Source: Actinomycetes bacterium
GTDB lineage: Bacteria > Actinomycetota > Acidimicrobiia > Acidimicrobiales > Palsa-688
Reading direction: 5' to 3'
DNA length: 11,699 nt
NCBI GenBank assembly: GCA_021827285.1
Contig: JAKAWM010000037.1
Span: 1 to 11,699, forward strand
Positions 5,466 through 11,699 of this stretch are shown piece after piece. The notes under the pieces were generated by a model, which made no database searches, was not told where the DNA came from, and saw only the letters and a program-made list of their open reading frames with translations. The position numbers and the translations under genes were made by a program. Within the stretch, counting starts at the first letter, position 1. Each line of letters starts with the position of its first letter.

Positions 5466-6509
5466 CTAGGGCTGCCCGGTGCTGGGGAGCGGATCATCGA
5501 GCATGTTCCGTCCTGTCCTCGCTCTTTCCGACAGGTTGGCCCAGGCCGCCTGGGCGAAAAGTTTGGCTGTGTGAGGGAGGCTTTTCAAGAACGATGGGTC
5601 GAGGACGCCGCCCGAGCGACGGTCGAAGGTACCGTGGGCACCGAAGTCCCGGTCCTGATCGACAGGGTGGTGAAGGTTCGCCGGGCGGTTGGGGCCCACC
5701 CTCTGGTCGGTCAACTGCGCCTCCCAAGCCGCGGTGGCGGCGTAATGGTTGCCGACACCTCGGAAGAGGGAGTCGACGAAAACGAGCATCTTGTTCCAGG
5801 TGCCGACAATCTTCTCTCTCCGCCCGTCGAGGGCGACGTCAAGGATGGCCTTGGCGGGTGTCTCGGGCTGGTAGATCGGCGGGACGGGCTGTGGGTGCTT
5901 GTCCAAGGTGGTCTGGCACCAGTCGAACTGGGGAGTGTTGACTGCTGGCAGGTGAACCATCGACAGGCGGACATGGCTTCCTTCGTGGAGCAGTTCGGCC
6001 CGCACTGACTCGAAAAAGCCCCGGCAGGCGAACTTCGAGGAGCAGTAGGCCGACTGCAGAGGTATGCCGACAAAGGACAGGGCCGAGCCGACGTTGACGA
6101 TACGGCCTCGGTCTCTCGGCCTCATCCGTTTCAAGGCGGCCATTGTGCCCCAAACCTGGCCGAGGAAGGTGACTTCGACGGCCCGTTTGAAATCCGTGGG
6201 GCCGATGTCCGAGAAGGGGGCAAAGGCGGTAGTCATGGCGTCATTGACCCAAACGTCGATCGGCCCGAGCTCGGCCTCGACCCGCCTGGCCGCCTCATCG
6301 ACTGCCTCAGGGTCTGCCACGTCGGCCACCAGCACCAGCGACCGCTGCCCGGCTGCTTCAACATCGTCGGCGACGGCCTTGAGACCGGCCTCGCCGCGGG
6401 CGATCAGGGCTACGTCGAAGCCATGCCGGGCAAATGCCACGGCGGTGGCCCGGCCGACACCGGCAGACGCGCCAGTGATCACAGCTATGCGGGATGTAAG
6501 CATATCCAT
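5466..6509 (-). CDS. SDR family oxidoreductase with C-terminal extension
   Basis: A 347-residue NAD(P)-dependent short-chain dehydrogenase. TGASAGVG (12-19) is the dinucleotide loop, DVAD (63-66) the adenine-contacting Asp, NDAM (89-92) replaces NNAG, and Ser142, Tyr155 and Lys159 (YCSSK) form the catalytic set, with PAVNTPQFDW (188-197) after it. Residues beyond about 260 form an extension absent from classical 250-residue SDRs; it contains TDQRVGPNRPANL and GAHGTFD, seen in a group of long actinobacterial SDRs. ATG 6509 is preceded by AGGTGGG, so the longer ORF to 6614 is rejected. The substrate is unknown. An arginine just after the loop (GR at 19-20) does not by itself decide NAD versus NADP. 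It is cotranscribed with the YaaH transporter. Confidence 0.88.
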   Translation of the reverse strand: MDMLTSRIAVITGASAGVGRATAVAFARHGFDVALIARGEAGLKAVADDVEAAGQRSLVLVADVADPEAVDEAARRVEAELGPIDVWVNDAMTTAFAPFSDIGPTDFKRAVEVTFLGQVWGTMAALKRMRPRDRGRIVNVGSALSFVGIPLQSAYCSSKFACRGFFESVRAELLHEGSHVRLSMVHLPAVNTPQFDWCQTTLDKHPQPVPPIYQPETPAKAILDVALDGRREKIVGTWNKMLVFVDSLFRGVGNHYAATAAWEAQLTDQRVGPNRPANLHHPVDQDRDFGAHGTFDRRSGGVLDPSFLKSLPHTAKLFAQAAWANLSERARTGRNMLDDPLPSTGQP

Positions 6510-6965
6510 TTGACCCACCTTTCTTGCATCTTGCAGCCAGCATCGGTGGCATTTCGACCGCGAGCATTCAGCCGCCAAACCAACCACCCTGATCCGTTCC
6601 GGACCTTCGACCACCAGTCACCGAAACGGCCTTATGGTCGTCCAGGCGACGTGGTCAGGAGCTCGAGCAACCCAACTAGGAGCCCCTGGGTGGCGCGCCC
6701 ATGGGTACCGTCCTACCCAGATCGGGGCGTCAAATCACTCCTGTGAGGGCTGAAATCTCATCACGCATCTCGTCACACCCGCTGACCTGGGATTTGTTGC
6801 CCCGATTATTAGCCCGGCCGGCGCCGGCTTTAGTGCTTGAACGACCACGCAGAGGAGGGTGGCGATAAGGCGCGCTTCCCGTATACCGGCCTCGGTGCCG
6901 TTACTGGCCCTCCCGGGCCTACCCGGTACCCCATGCCGGCCCCGGTGCTACCTGGGTGAGCCCGA
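6510..6965. other. Gene-poor stretch upstream of the SDR gene
   Basis: I see no convincing gene. The first bases hold the SDR ribosome site. GTGGTCGAAGGTCCGGAA on the minus strand (about 6597-6614) is a weak dormancy-box-like palindrome 90 bp before the SDR start. An imperfect 12-bp tandem repeat lies at 6755-6778 and a 12-bp palindrome (GCCGGCGCCGGC) at 6817-6828. A plus-strand GTG ORF at 6859 has its ribosome site directly against the start codon and overlaps the antisense ORF below; it is not called. Confidence 0.45.
6755..6778. repeat. Imperfect 12-bp tandem repeat
   Basis: ATCTCATCACGC is followed immediately by ATCTCGTCACAC, ten of twelve positions identical. It lies in non-coding DNA about 250 bp upstream of the SDR start. 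It could be a pair of operator half-sites or chance. Confidence 0.5.
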
Positions 6966-7163
6966 TCAGCCGCATGGCGTGTACGTGGTGCCTCGCACCG
7001 GCCCTGGGCCGGAAAGGCAGCCCTCGCTCCTCACCAAGAAGATCATGAAGATGTCGTCGTGGTAGGCGTCCTGGCGCGGTGTAGGGGCCCACTGGGCCGC
7101 CGAGAGGCGTGCCTCCAAACCGTGAGCCGTAACTAGGTCGGCGCACTTGGCGATGTAGGCCAT
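6966..7163 (-). CDS. Possible small hypothetical protein
   Basis: ATG at 7163 with AGAGG just upstream gives 65 residues; an upstream ATG at 7190 would give 74. The first 45 residues look protein-like (MAYIAKCADLVTAHGLEARL, later DAYHDDIFMIFLVRSEG) and most codons end in G or C, while the last 15 are Gly/Pro/Thr-rich. It diverges from the MBL gene at 7216, leaving about 50 bp for two promoters. No family is recognised. A plus-strand ORF over the same bases (6859-7065) is less convincing. It may equally be a non-coding stretch. Confidence 0.35.
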   Translation of the reverse strand: MAYIAKCADLVTAHGLEARLSAAQWAPTPRQDAYHDDIFMIFLVRSEGCLSGPGPVRGTTYTPCG

Positions 7164-7215
7164 GCCTCTAGCTTCGCAGGCCACTAACATCTTTGGCCCG
7201 ATGACAGGAGGCAGA

Positions 7216-7881
7216 ATGGCCTACACGGGCGACGTGGACGCCGGGGGGCCACCCGACGTTAGGGAACTGGAGGGCCTTACCGTGAGCAAGCTGGCGGTGG
7301 GGCCAATGGACAACAACGCGTACTTACTTCAGTGCCGGGACAGCGGTGACATGGTCCTGGTAGACGCCGCTAATGAAGCGAACCGGCTCCTCGAGCTGGT
7401 GGGCCGCGGACACCTGAGCGCTATCGTGACCACCCACGGCCATTGGGACCACTGGCAGGCGCTGGCCGAGGTACAGGCCAAGACGGGGGCGGCCGTGCTC
7501 GCGCACCCCGACGACGCGGGCGGGTTGCCGGTGCCCGTGACCACGTTGTTGCGCCACGGTGACACGGTGCAGGTCGGCGCGGCCGAGCTTTCGGTGATCC
7601 ACCTGCGCGGGCACACGCCCGGCAGCATCGCGCTTTGCTACGACGCCGGTGGGCACCTCGCCTCCTCGCCTCACTTGTTCACCGGGGACTCGCTCTTCCC
7701 GGGCGGGCCGGGCAACACGGACCACGACCCCGAGCGCTTTGGCCTACTAATGGATGACTTGGAGGAGCGTGTCTTTGCCAAGCTACCCGACGCCACTTGG
7801 GTCTACCCGGGCCACGGCAAGGACACCACACTAGGTGCCGAGCGGCCGCACATCCCGGAGTGGCGCGCCCGGGGTTGGTGA
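7216..7881 (+). CDS. MBL-fold metallo-hydrolase (glyoxalase II-like)
   Basis: A 221-residue metallo-beta-lactamase-fold hydrolase. THGHWDHW (73-80) gives the H-x-H-x-D-H metal motif (H74, H76, D78, H79); His133 (RGHTPGS), Asp158 (TGDSLFPGG) and His200 (YPGHGKDT) complete a two-metal site. GHTPGS and the YPGHG...T ending resemble glyoxalase II and related thioester or persulfide hydrolases. The length fits small family members. No signal peptide is seen, so it is probably cytosolic. The start is ATG 7216 with AGGAGG seven bases away; an ATG at 7162 would add 18 residues with no family support. Its stop overlaps a GTG (GTGA), so the next small ORF may be coupled. The substrate is not decidable. 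Confidence 0.9.
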   Translation: MAYTGDVDAGGPPDVRELEGLTVSKLAVGPMDNNAYLLQCRDSGDMVLVDAANEANRLLELVGRGHLSAIVTTHGHWDHWQALAEVQAKTGAAVLAHPDDAGGLPVPVTTLLRHGDTVQVGAAELSVIHLRGHTPGSIALCYDAGGHLASSPHLFTGDSLFPGGPGNTDHDPERFGLLMDDLEERVFAKLPDATWVYPGHGKDTTLGAERPHIPEWRARGW

Positions 7882-8057
7882 GCTCGAAAGACGTCTGGTG
7901 GGCAAGGGCCATTGCGGTCGTGCGCGGAGCCATCGCCTTTGGGGTGGCAACCCTGGGGGCCCGCAACGACGGCAACCGCCAGGTGACTTGTGCTTCTTTG
8001 GCCGAGCCGGCCACGCTTGCGCTCCGGACGCCTCCGGTTGGGCCGGCGTTCCGGTGA
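7878..8057 (+). CDS. Small ORF bridging MBL and membrane-protein genes by GTGA overlaps
   Basis: GTG 7878 overlaps the MBL stop (7879-7881) and the ORF's own TGA (8055-8057) overlaps the GTG of the next gene (8054), so it fills the gap exactly. It encodes 59 residues: an N-terminal stretch that could be a short hydrophobic helix (DVWWARAIAVVRGAIAFGVA) and a less ordered tail. Most codons end in G or C. The double overlap suggests a three-gene operon with coupled translation, but the protein is short, matches no family I know, and could be a by-product of high-GC reading frames. Confidence 0.4.
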   Translation: MSSKDVWWARAIAVVRGAIAFGVATLGARNDGNRQVTCASLAEPATLALRTPPVGPAFR

Positions 8058-8479
8058 CGTCGCCCGTCGTGCTCGCCCAGCTCGCCCCGGCCGTCGAGGC
8101 GGTCCGCCTCTCGCTGCACGTGTTGGCCGCGAGCATATGGGTGGGAGGCCAGGTCACTCTTGCCGGCCTCGTCCCGACTGCGAGGCAGTTGGGCCCAGAT
8201 GCCCCCCGCCGGGTCGGCCGCGCCTTTGCCCGGCTCAGCTGGCCCGCTTACGTCGTGCTGCTCGCCACGGGCATCTGGAACGTTGCAGCTGTCTCCAAGG
8301 GCCAAGGGACCGCCTGGCAGGTAGTGCTAGGGGTGAAAATTGCCGTCGTGTTGGTTGCGGGCCTGGCCGCCGGTCTCCACGGCCGAGCCCGCACTCCGGT
8401 GGCCGTGTCCGTGTGGGGCTCGGTCGCCGGCGTAACCTCGCTGGCGGCGCTCGTGATGGGCGTGTTCCTCGCGGGCTAG
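8054..8479 (+). CDS. Four-helix membrane protein, CopD-like
   Basis: Start GTG 8054 gives 141 residues with four predicted membrane segments: about 16-36 (RLSLHVLAASIWVGGQVTL), 61-80, 90-107 and 118-139. The first helix pattern H-V-x-x-A-x-x-W-x-G-G with a conserved His recalls CopD-type copper-resistance and related cytochrome-b561-like membrane proteins. The Arg-rich loop (PRRVGRAFARLSW) is probably cytoplasmic. The longer ORF to 7835 is rejected because its extra N-terminus has no family support. It ends 42 bp before the converging Lgt gene. It may act in metal or redox handling together with the MBL protein, but only the membrane topology is firmly supported. Confidence 0.72.
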   Translation: MTSPVVLAQLAPAVEAVRLSLHVLAASIWVGGQVTLAGLVPTARQLGPDAPRRVGRAFARLSWPAYVVLLATGIWNVAAVSKGQGTAWQVVLGVKIAVVLVAGLAAGLHGRARTPVAVSVWGSVAGVTSLAALVMGVFLAG

Positions 8480-8521
8480 CGCCAGGTGACGAGCCGCGGG
8501 GAGCTGGAAGGTTCGAGCCGC

Positions 8522-9388
8522 CTAGTTCCCATCGGGCCCAACCTGGCTTCCGGCTGCACCGCTTATGTGGACGTCGTGCTCATCAGGTACGGTGACAGCC
8601 AACGCGGTTTCTTGCCGGGCGCTCCCACGCCGGTGCCCGTAGAGGGACACGAGCGCAGCCCCGAACCCAGTGAAGCAAAGCAAGAGGCCCATCACTTGCA
8701 CCGCGACCGCCCCGACGTGACCGGGGTAGGCGAGCCACAAGTGCTCCTCGATGAACCGGTCGAGGCCCCAGAAGCCCACCGCTACCGCGATCACGAGCCC
8801 CCGTGGCCCTCCCCGCCTCGCCACGTACCGTTCGACCTGCCAGACGATGAGCAGGACCGCAAAGGTGAGCGCGGCCTGGAAGATCGGGACGGGCAGACGC
8901 CGGCCCACCTGGCCGGCGTAGTACATGCCGAACCACTGGTGCGTCGGGTGCCCGCCGCCCGCGTACATAAGTTGCGGGCCGAGGAGGCGGCCGATGGCCC
9001 ACGAAGCGAGGAGCACCGGGGCGGCTAGGTCGGCCAGTACAACGGCGGGCACCTCAGGCGCCTTCCGCCTGGCTGTAAGGAAACCCGTTGGTACACCGAG
9101 CGCGAGCCCACCGAACGACGACAGGCCGCCGTTCCAGATTTCGAGCACTTGCACCGGTTGGGAGGCGTAATAGCCGACGTTGGCTATGACATGCATGAGC
9201 CGGGCACCGACGATGGCGGCAACGACGACATAGACGGCCGTGCTCCGCACCCACTCGTACGGGTACCCATGGTGGCGTAGCCTGAGGCTCAGGTAGTAGT
9301 AGGCGAAGTAGAAGGTGACGGCCAAGCCCAGGCCGTAAGTGTGGAACACGAGCGGGCCCAGGTGCCACGCCACAGGTATGGGTTTCAC
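8522..9388 (-). CDS. lgt: Divergent prolipoprotein diacylglyceryl transferase (Lgt) homologue
   Basis: A 288-residue polytopic membrane protein with about seven helices. Tyr18 (HTYGLGLAVTF) matches the essential Tyr26 region of E. coli Lgt, WNGGLSSFGG (85-94) the W-x-G-G-x-S-x-x-G-G loop, and Arg211 with Glu215 (DRFIEEH) the conserved R-F-x-x-E. The Lgt signature G-R-I-G-N-F-x-N-x-E is GRLLGPQLMYAGGG (133-146): Arg134 is kept, but the Asn (position 137) and the Glu (position 142) are Gly and Tyr by ungapped alignment. Lgt moves diacylglycerol from phosphatidylglycerol to lipobox Cys. Here this activity is plausible but uncertain. GTG 9388 has AGGAGG nine bases upstream. It follows the L,D-transpeptidase gene by 100 bp. 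Confidence 0.82.
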   Translation of the reverse strand: MKPIPVAWHLGPLVFHTYGLGLAVTFYFAYYYLSLRLRHHGYPYEWVRSTAVYVVVAAIVGARLMHVIANVGYYASQPVQVLEIWNGGLSSFGGLALGVPTGFLTARRKAPEVPAVVLADLAAPVLLASWAIGRLLGPQLMYAGGGHPTHQWFGMYYAGQVGRRLPVPIFQAALTFAVLLIVWQVERYVARRGGPRGLVIAVAVGFWGLDRFIEEHLWLAYPGHVGAVAVQVMGLLLCFTGFGAALVSLYGHRRGSARQETALAVTVPDEHDVHISGAAGSQVGPDGN

Positions 9389-9488
9389 TCGCTCGGACCT
9401 CCTAAGTGGTCGCTGGACCAGGGACTAGAGCGGTCACCTGTCACCTAGCCTATCGGCGTCAAGAGCTTTGCTCGCCCCACGAAGCGCC

Positions 9489-10793
9489 TCAGCGGCCAGC
9501 CGGCACCGGCGGGCTCACCGTCACCAGCGTCCCGTAATGGAGCCAAGTCCATGCTACGGCGGCGTTGCCCACGGGCAACTCGACGCAGCCCAGGCTCTGG
9601 GGGAAGCCGTACGACGACCGGATGAAGCCGTGGATGGCGTCGCTCCCATCAAAGTAATTCACCCAACGTACTCCATGGTCTATGTAGTAGCTCCCATTGG
9701 GGTTGTACCCTTGCATGGTCTGGGACCGGTACCGCAGGTAGACGAAAAACGTGCCTACCGGCGTAGGGTCCGACGGCAACCCCGTATTGGCTGCCGACCG
9801 GTAGACAATGGTGCCGTTGTGCCAGATGGCGAGGGACTCGGGCTGGTCCTCGGAAACCATGGCATAGCTGTAGCCTTTGGGGTTGAGGGTGCCAGCCTGT
9901 TCGGCCGCGAGCAGGACAGGCCACAGTCCGGGGCGCACGGTCGTGTACGCCACCATCTTGTTGGCGCGTTCGAAGGCCACGATCGCCCCACGCGTCATGA
10001 TGTTGGCCGCTCCAGGTACCCATGCTCGCTGCAGGCTGGCTGGGATGTCTGGGTAGCGCCAATGGAAGTCGCCGTGCGGCGGGTGAAAAAGGGCCGCGAC
10101 CTCGGGAGTGGGGCCAGCGGGGAGGGGGCCGGTCTGGGAGAACTGGACGGGTAGGAAGCCAAGCTGAGCGAGGATCTGCTGGATGCGCAGTACTGATCCA
10201 TTGGCTACCCGCCATTTGATGGCGACTGATGCCGGCAAGGTGGCGCCGTCTCTGGAACGTGGCCCTCCCGGTCCTCCGGGTATGACGAGGTGCTCGGTCG
10301 TGAGCGGCAGGGGCGGCGCGGTGGGCTTGAACTCGAGTTCAGTTTGTGAGACTTTTTCCCAACTCCCTGCGATGGGAGGGTTGAGCAGTGGTGCTGGGGC
10401 AACGGCAAGTGCAGAGGAGAACACGACCTCTATCGGCTGTAGGGGCGGCACCCCCAGGGCGCCGTTATGGGGCCAGGTCGACAAGGCCCGCAACGGCGCA
10501 GCACGGGTGGACAAGGCCCGCAACGGCGCAGCACGAGGCGCAGGGGTGGGGGGCGGCGCTTCGCCGACGCGCCTGGTAGCGGCGACCACGGCCACACCGT
10601 GGTGGTCCGCCACTTTTAACGCGTGGCCGGGGGCAGTACGGCGGCTGGCGCTGAGGAACTTGGGCTGGGCTGCGAGAAGGACTGCTGAGGCTGCGATGGC
10701 GAGGACCACTGCCGCGAACAACGAGAGGACCAGCGGGTTGGCTCTGGTACCGTTGCGCCTCCCCCGTACCGGCCCGCCGTTGCCGTGCTGCAT
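9489..10793 (-). CDS. L,D-transpeptidase (YkuD) with Ig-like and PG-binding-like regions
   Basis: This 434-residue protein has an N-terminal anchor or signal (hydrophobic 19-42), a Pro/Ala/Arg-rich linker with a duplicated 10-residue unit (88-107), an Ig-like beta domain (about 108-197), a region resembling a peptidoglycan-binding domain (about 198-280, ending TRGAIVAFERA) and a YkuD catalytic domain (about 310-427). The catalytic motif is IHGF...YGFPQSLGCVEL: His388, Ser400, Gly402 and Cys403. YkuD enzymes join peptidoglycan stems by 3-3 cross-links outside the membrane. The usual S-H-G-C-V-R is S-L-G-C-V-E here. ATG 10793 has AGGAGG seven bases upstream, so the 534-residue ORF is rejected. 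It diverges from the YihY gene and precedes lgt. Confidence 0.88.
   Translation of the reverse strand: MQHGNGGPVRGRRNGTRANPLVLSLFAAVVLAIAASAVLLAAQPKFLSASRRTAPGHALKVADHHGVAVVAATRRVGEAPPPTPAPRAAPLRALSTRAAPLRALSTWPHNGALGVPPLQPIEVVFSSALAVAPAPLLNPPIAGSWEKVSQTELEFKPTAPPLPLTTEHLVIPGGPGGPRSRDGATLPASVAIKWRVANGSVLRIQQILAQLGFLPVQFSQTGPLPAGPTPEVAALFHPPHGDFHWRYPDIPASLQRAWVPGAANIMTRGAIVAFERANKMVAYTTVRPGLWPVLLAAEQAGTLNPKGYSYAMVSEDQPESLAIWHNGTIVYRSAANTGLPSDPTPVGTFFVYLRYRSQTMQGYNPNGSYYIDHGVRWVNYFDGSDAIHGFIRSSYGFPQSLGCVELPVGNAAVAWTWLHYGTLVTVSPPVPAGR
10476..10535 (-). repeat. Two tandem 30-bp repeats inside the L,D-transpeptidase gene
   Basis: Two 30-bp units (10476-10505 and 10510-centred copy to 10535, period 30) agree at nearly every base, with 26 identical bases running from 10480 and again from 10510. 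They encode AAPLRALST twice (followed by Arg, then Trp) in the linker after the membrane anchor. The near-identity suggests a recent duplication, and copy number may vary between strains. Confidence 0.9.
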
Positions 10794-11052
10794 CCTCCAA
10801 CCTCCTATCCGCCGCGCCGTACCCAGGGCCACGAGGAGCGCAGATCGCGGTCGTATTCTACCGGGAGTGGTGCTGGCAATACAGGCAGCCCTCCCCAAGC
10901 ACTGGGGGCGGGCAACCCTGCCAGCGCGCAACTGCCTGCCCGGTGCAATGCTGGTACGGGTGGGCACCGAAACGATGTTGACCAACAGTTCAGTTCCAAG
11001 TCCCCATGCCGTACCTTCCACGAAGGAGGCCAGTCTCGGCATCACGTACCAG
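10794..11052. promoter_or_regulatory. Divergent intergenic region, L,D-transpeptidase / YihY
   Basis: About 260 bp separate the ATG at 10793 (minus) and the chosen start at 11053 (plus). The left end carries the AGGAGG of the transpeptidase. GAAGGAGG (11022-11029) is a strong ribosome-like site on the plus strand, 23 bp before GTG 11053, but no standard start codon sits at the right distance in the YihY frame. I cannot name promoter elements with confidence. Confidence 0.4.
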
Positions 11053-11699
11053 GTGCCCGAGTACGAGCAAACGCCGCCCGAGATAAATAGCACATCCGCC
11101 AGTGACTGGAAGGCCGCCTTTGCCTCAGTCCGCCGGCACCTAAATCAGGACCGGCTCAACGTCGCCGCCGGCGCATTCGCCTACCGTTGGTTCCTCTCGT
11201 TGTTCCCGGCCGTCATTGCCCTGCTGGCTCTGTCCTCTCTGTTCGCCATCCCCCACGGGGTGACTGTGAGGCTGATCAACGGCATCGCCACGGCCCTGCC
11301 TTCGGGCGCGTCGAGCGTCCTCACTGGTGCCATCACGGCTGCCCGCCACCGCACCGGCGGGTCGTTGCTCGCCGCTGTGCTCGCGGCCGGGGTGGCGCTC
11401 TGGAGCGCCGCGTCGGGAATGGTCATGCTCGAGGAGGGGCTGGACATGGCCTACGAGGTACCCAAGGACCGCAGCTTTCTCAGGAAGCGCCTCCTGGCCG
11501 TCCCACTGCTCATCGGGGTGGTCGTGCTGGGCGGGGCAGCGTCAGCCCTGGCTGTCTTCGGCCCCCAAGTCGGTCACGCGATCAGGAATGGGTTCCCAAT
11601 CGGGGGTACTGAGTTTTCCATCGGTTGGACTGTGCTGCGTTGGGCTGTTGCTTTGGTGCTCATCAACCTGCTGTTGTCGTACATATATTGGCTCGCACC
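11053..11699 (+). CDS. YihY/BrkB-family membrane protein, N-terminal part
   Basis: The frame is open to the right edge, so the gene is cut off. About 215 residues are visible. NVAAGAFAYRWFLSLFPAVI (near residue 35) is the family hallmark: an A-x-x-x-x-A-x-x-x-F/L-S-L-F-P motif at the first membrane helix. Further hydrophobic segments lie at about 97-117, 146-170 and at the cut end. The EEGLDMAYEVPKDRSFLRKR loop (joined pieces of one segment) matches the N-x-x-Y-x-x-x-x-x-R-x-F/x-x-x-R pattern of this family. These proteins sit in the cytoplasmic membrane; older names such as ribonuclease BN are not supported. GTG 11053 puts the conserved block at a normal distance from the start. ATG 10975 is an alternative with weaker codon bias. 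Confidence 0.85.
   Translation, partial: MPEYEQTPPEINSTSASDWKAAFASVRRHLNQDRLNVAAGAFAYRWFLSLFPAVIALLALSSLFAIPHGVTVRLINGIATALPSGASSVLTGAITAARHRTGGSLLAAVLAAGVALWSAASGMVMLEEGLDMAYEVPKDRSFLRKRLLAVPLLIGVVVLGGAASALAVFGPQVGHAIRNGFPIGGTEFSIGWTVLRWAVALVLINLLLSYIYWLA

Noticed and set aside
6817..6828. 12-bp palindrome GCCGGCGCCGGC as a terminator
   Set aside because: No gene ends nearby in either direction and there is no T run. Such palindromes are common at this GC content.
8499..8530. Stem GGGAGCT/AGTTCCC between the converging membrane-protein and lgt genes as a terminator
   Set aside because: The stem has a G-T pair, an 18-base loop and no T tract, and its right arm includes the lgt stop.
8505..8530. 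T-loop-like GGTTCGAGCC as part of a tRNA
   Set aside because: The flanking bases cannot form the T stem, and no acceptor, D or anticodon arm is found.
10794..11093. N-terminal extension of the L,D-transpeptidase ORF to 534 residues
   Set aside because: ATG 10793 has a strong AGGAGG and is directly followed by a membrane anchor. The extension looks non-coding and would cover the divergent control region.

Overview
The window is GC-rich (roughly two thirds G+C), with GTG and TTG starts, short gene overlaps and strong G/C preference at third codon positions. The protein families point to an actinobacterium: an F420-type PPOX oxidoreductase, actinobacterial-style GPR1/FUN34/YaaH transporter and SDR, a small CPRC...CGQC zinc-ribbon protein, and an L,D-transpeptidase with an Ig-like N-terminal region. 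A lineage such as Acidimicrobiia is possible but cannot be fixed from sequence alone. There are no rRNA or tRNA genes, CRISPR arrays or insertion sequences that I can recognise.

Layout. 1-227 is the 3' end of an FtsX/MacB-type ABC permease. 228-1015 is mostly gene-poor and holds a GC hairpin, a small frameshifted ORF (396-688) and an intergenic stretch. From 1016 to 4640 all genes lie on the plus strand: a flavodoxin-like protein, a small ORF coupled to an S33-type alpha/beta hydrolase, a truncated SDR start overlapping the hydrolase end, an F420/PPOX protein, a protein with a RanBP2-type zinc finger, and a small zinc-ribbon protein. From 6509 down to 4737 a minus-strand pair encodes an SDR and an acetate-type YaaH transporter. 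A sparse stretch of about 450 bp follows, with a possible small minus-strand ORF. From 7216 to 8479 a plus-strand set encodes an MBL-fold hydrolase, a tiny ORF and a four-helix membrane protein joined by GTGA overlaps. From 10793 down to 8522 a minus-strand envelope pair encodes an L,D-transpeptidase and a divergent Lgt homologue. A YihY/BrkB-family membrane protein runs off the right edge, divergent from the transpeptidase.

How it may work together. The left half is rich in redox and small-metabolite functions (flavodoxin, F420/PPOX, two SDR loci, acetate-type transporter). Three plus-strand leader regions, before the flavodoxin, PPOX and zinc-ribbon genes, share a related 16-bp element resembling the DosR/DevR (hypoxia/dormancy) box of actinobacteria. 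This suggests, but does not prove, a common stress regulon. The right half is cell-envelope biology.

Most worth a second look: the exact RanBP2-type zinc-finger spacing in a bacterial protein (3649-4110), the shared regulatory element, the SDR stub inside the hydrolase/PPOX junction, and the Lgt homologue that lacks two signature residues.
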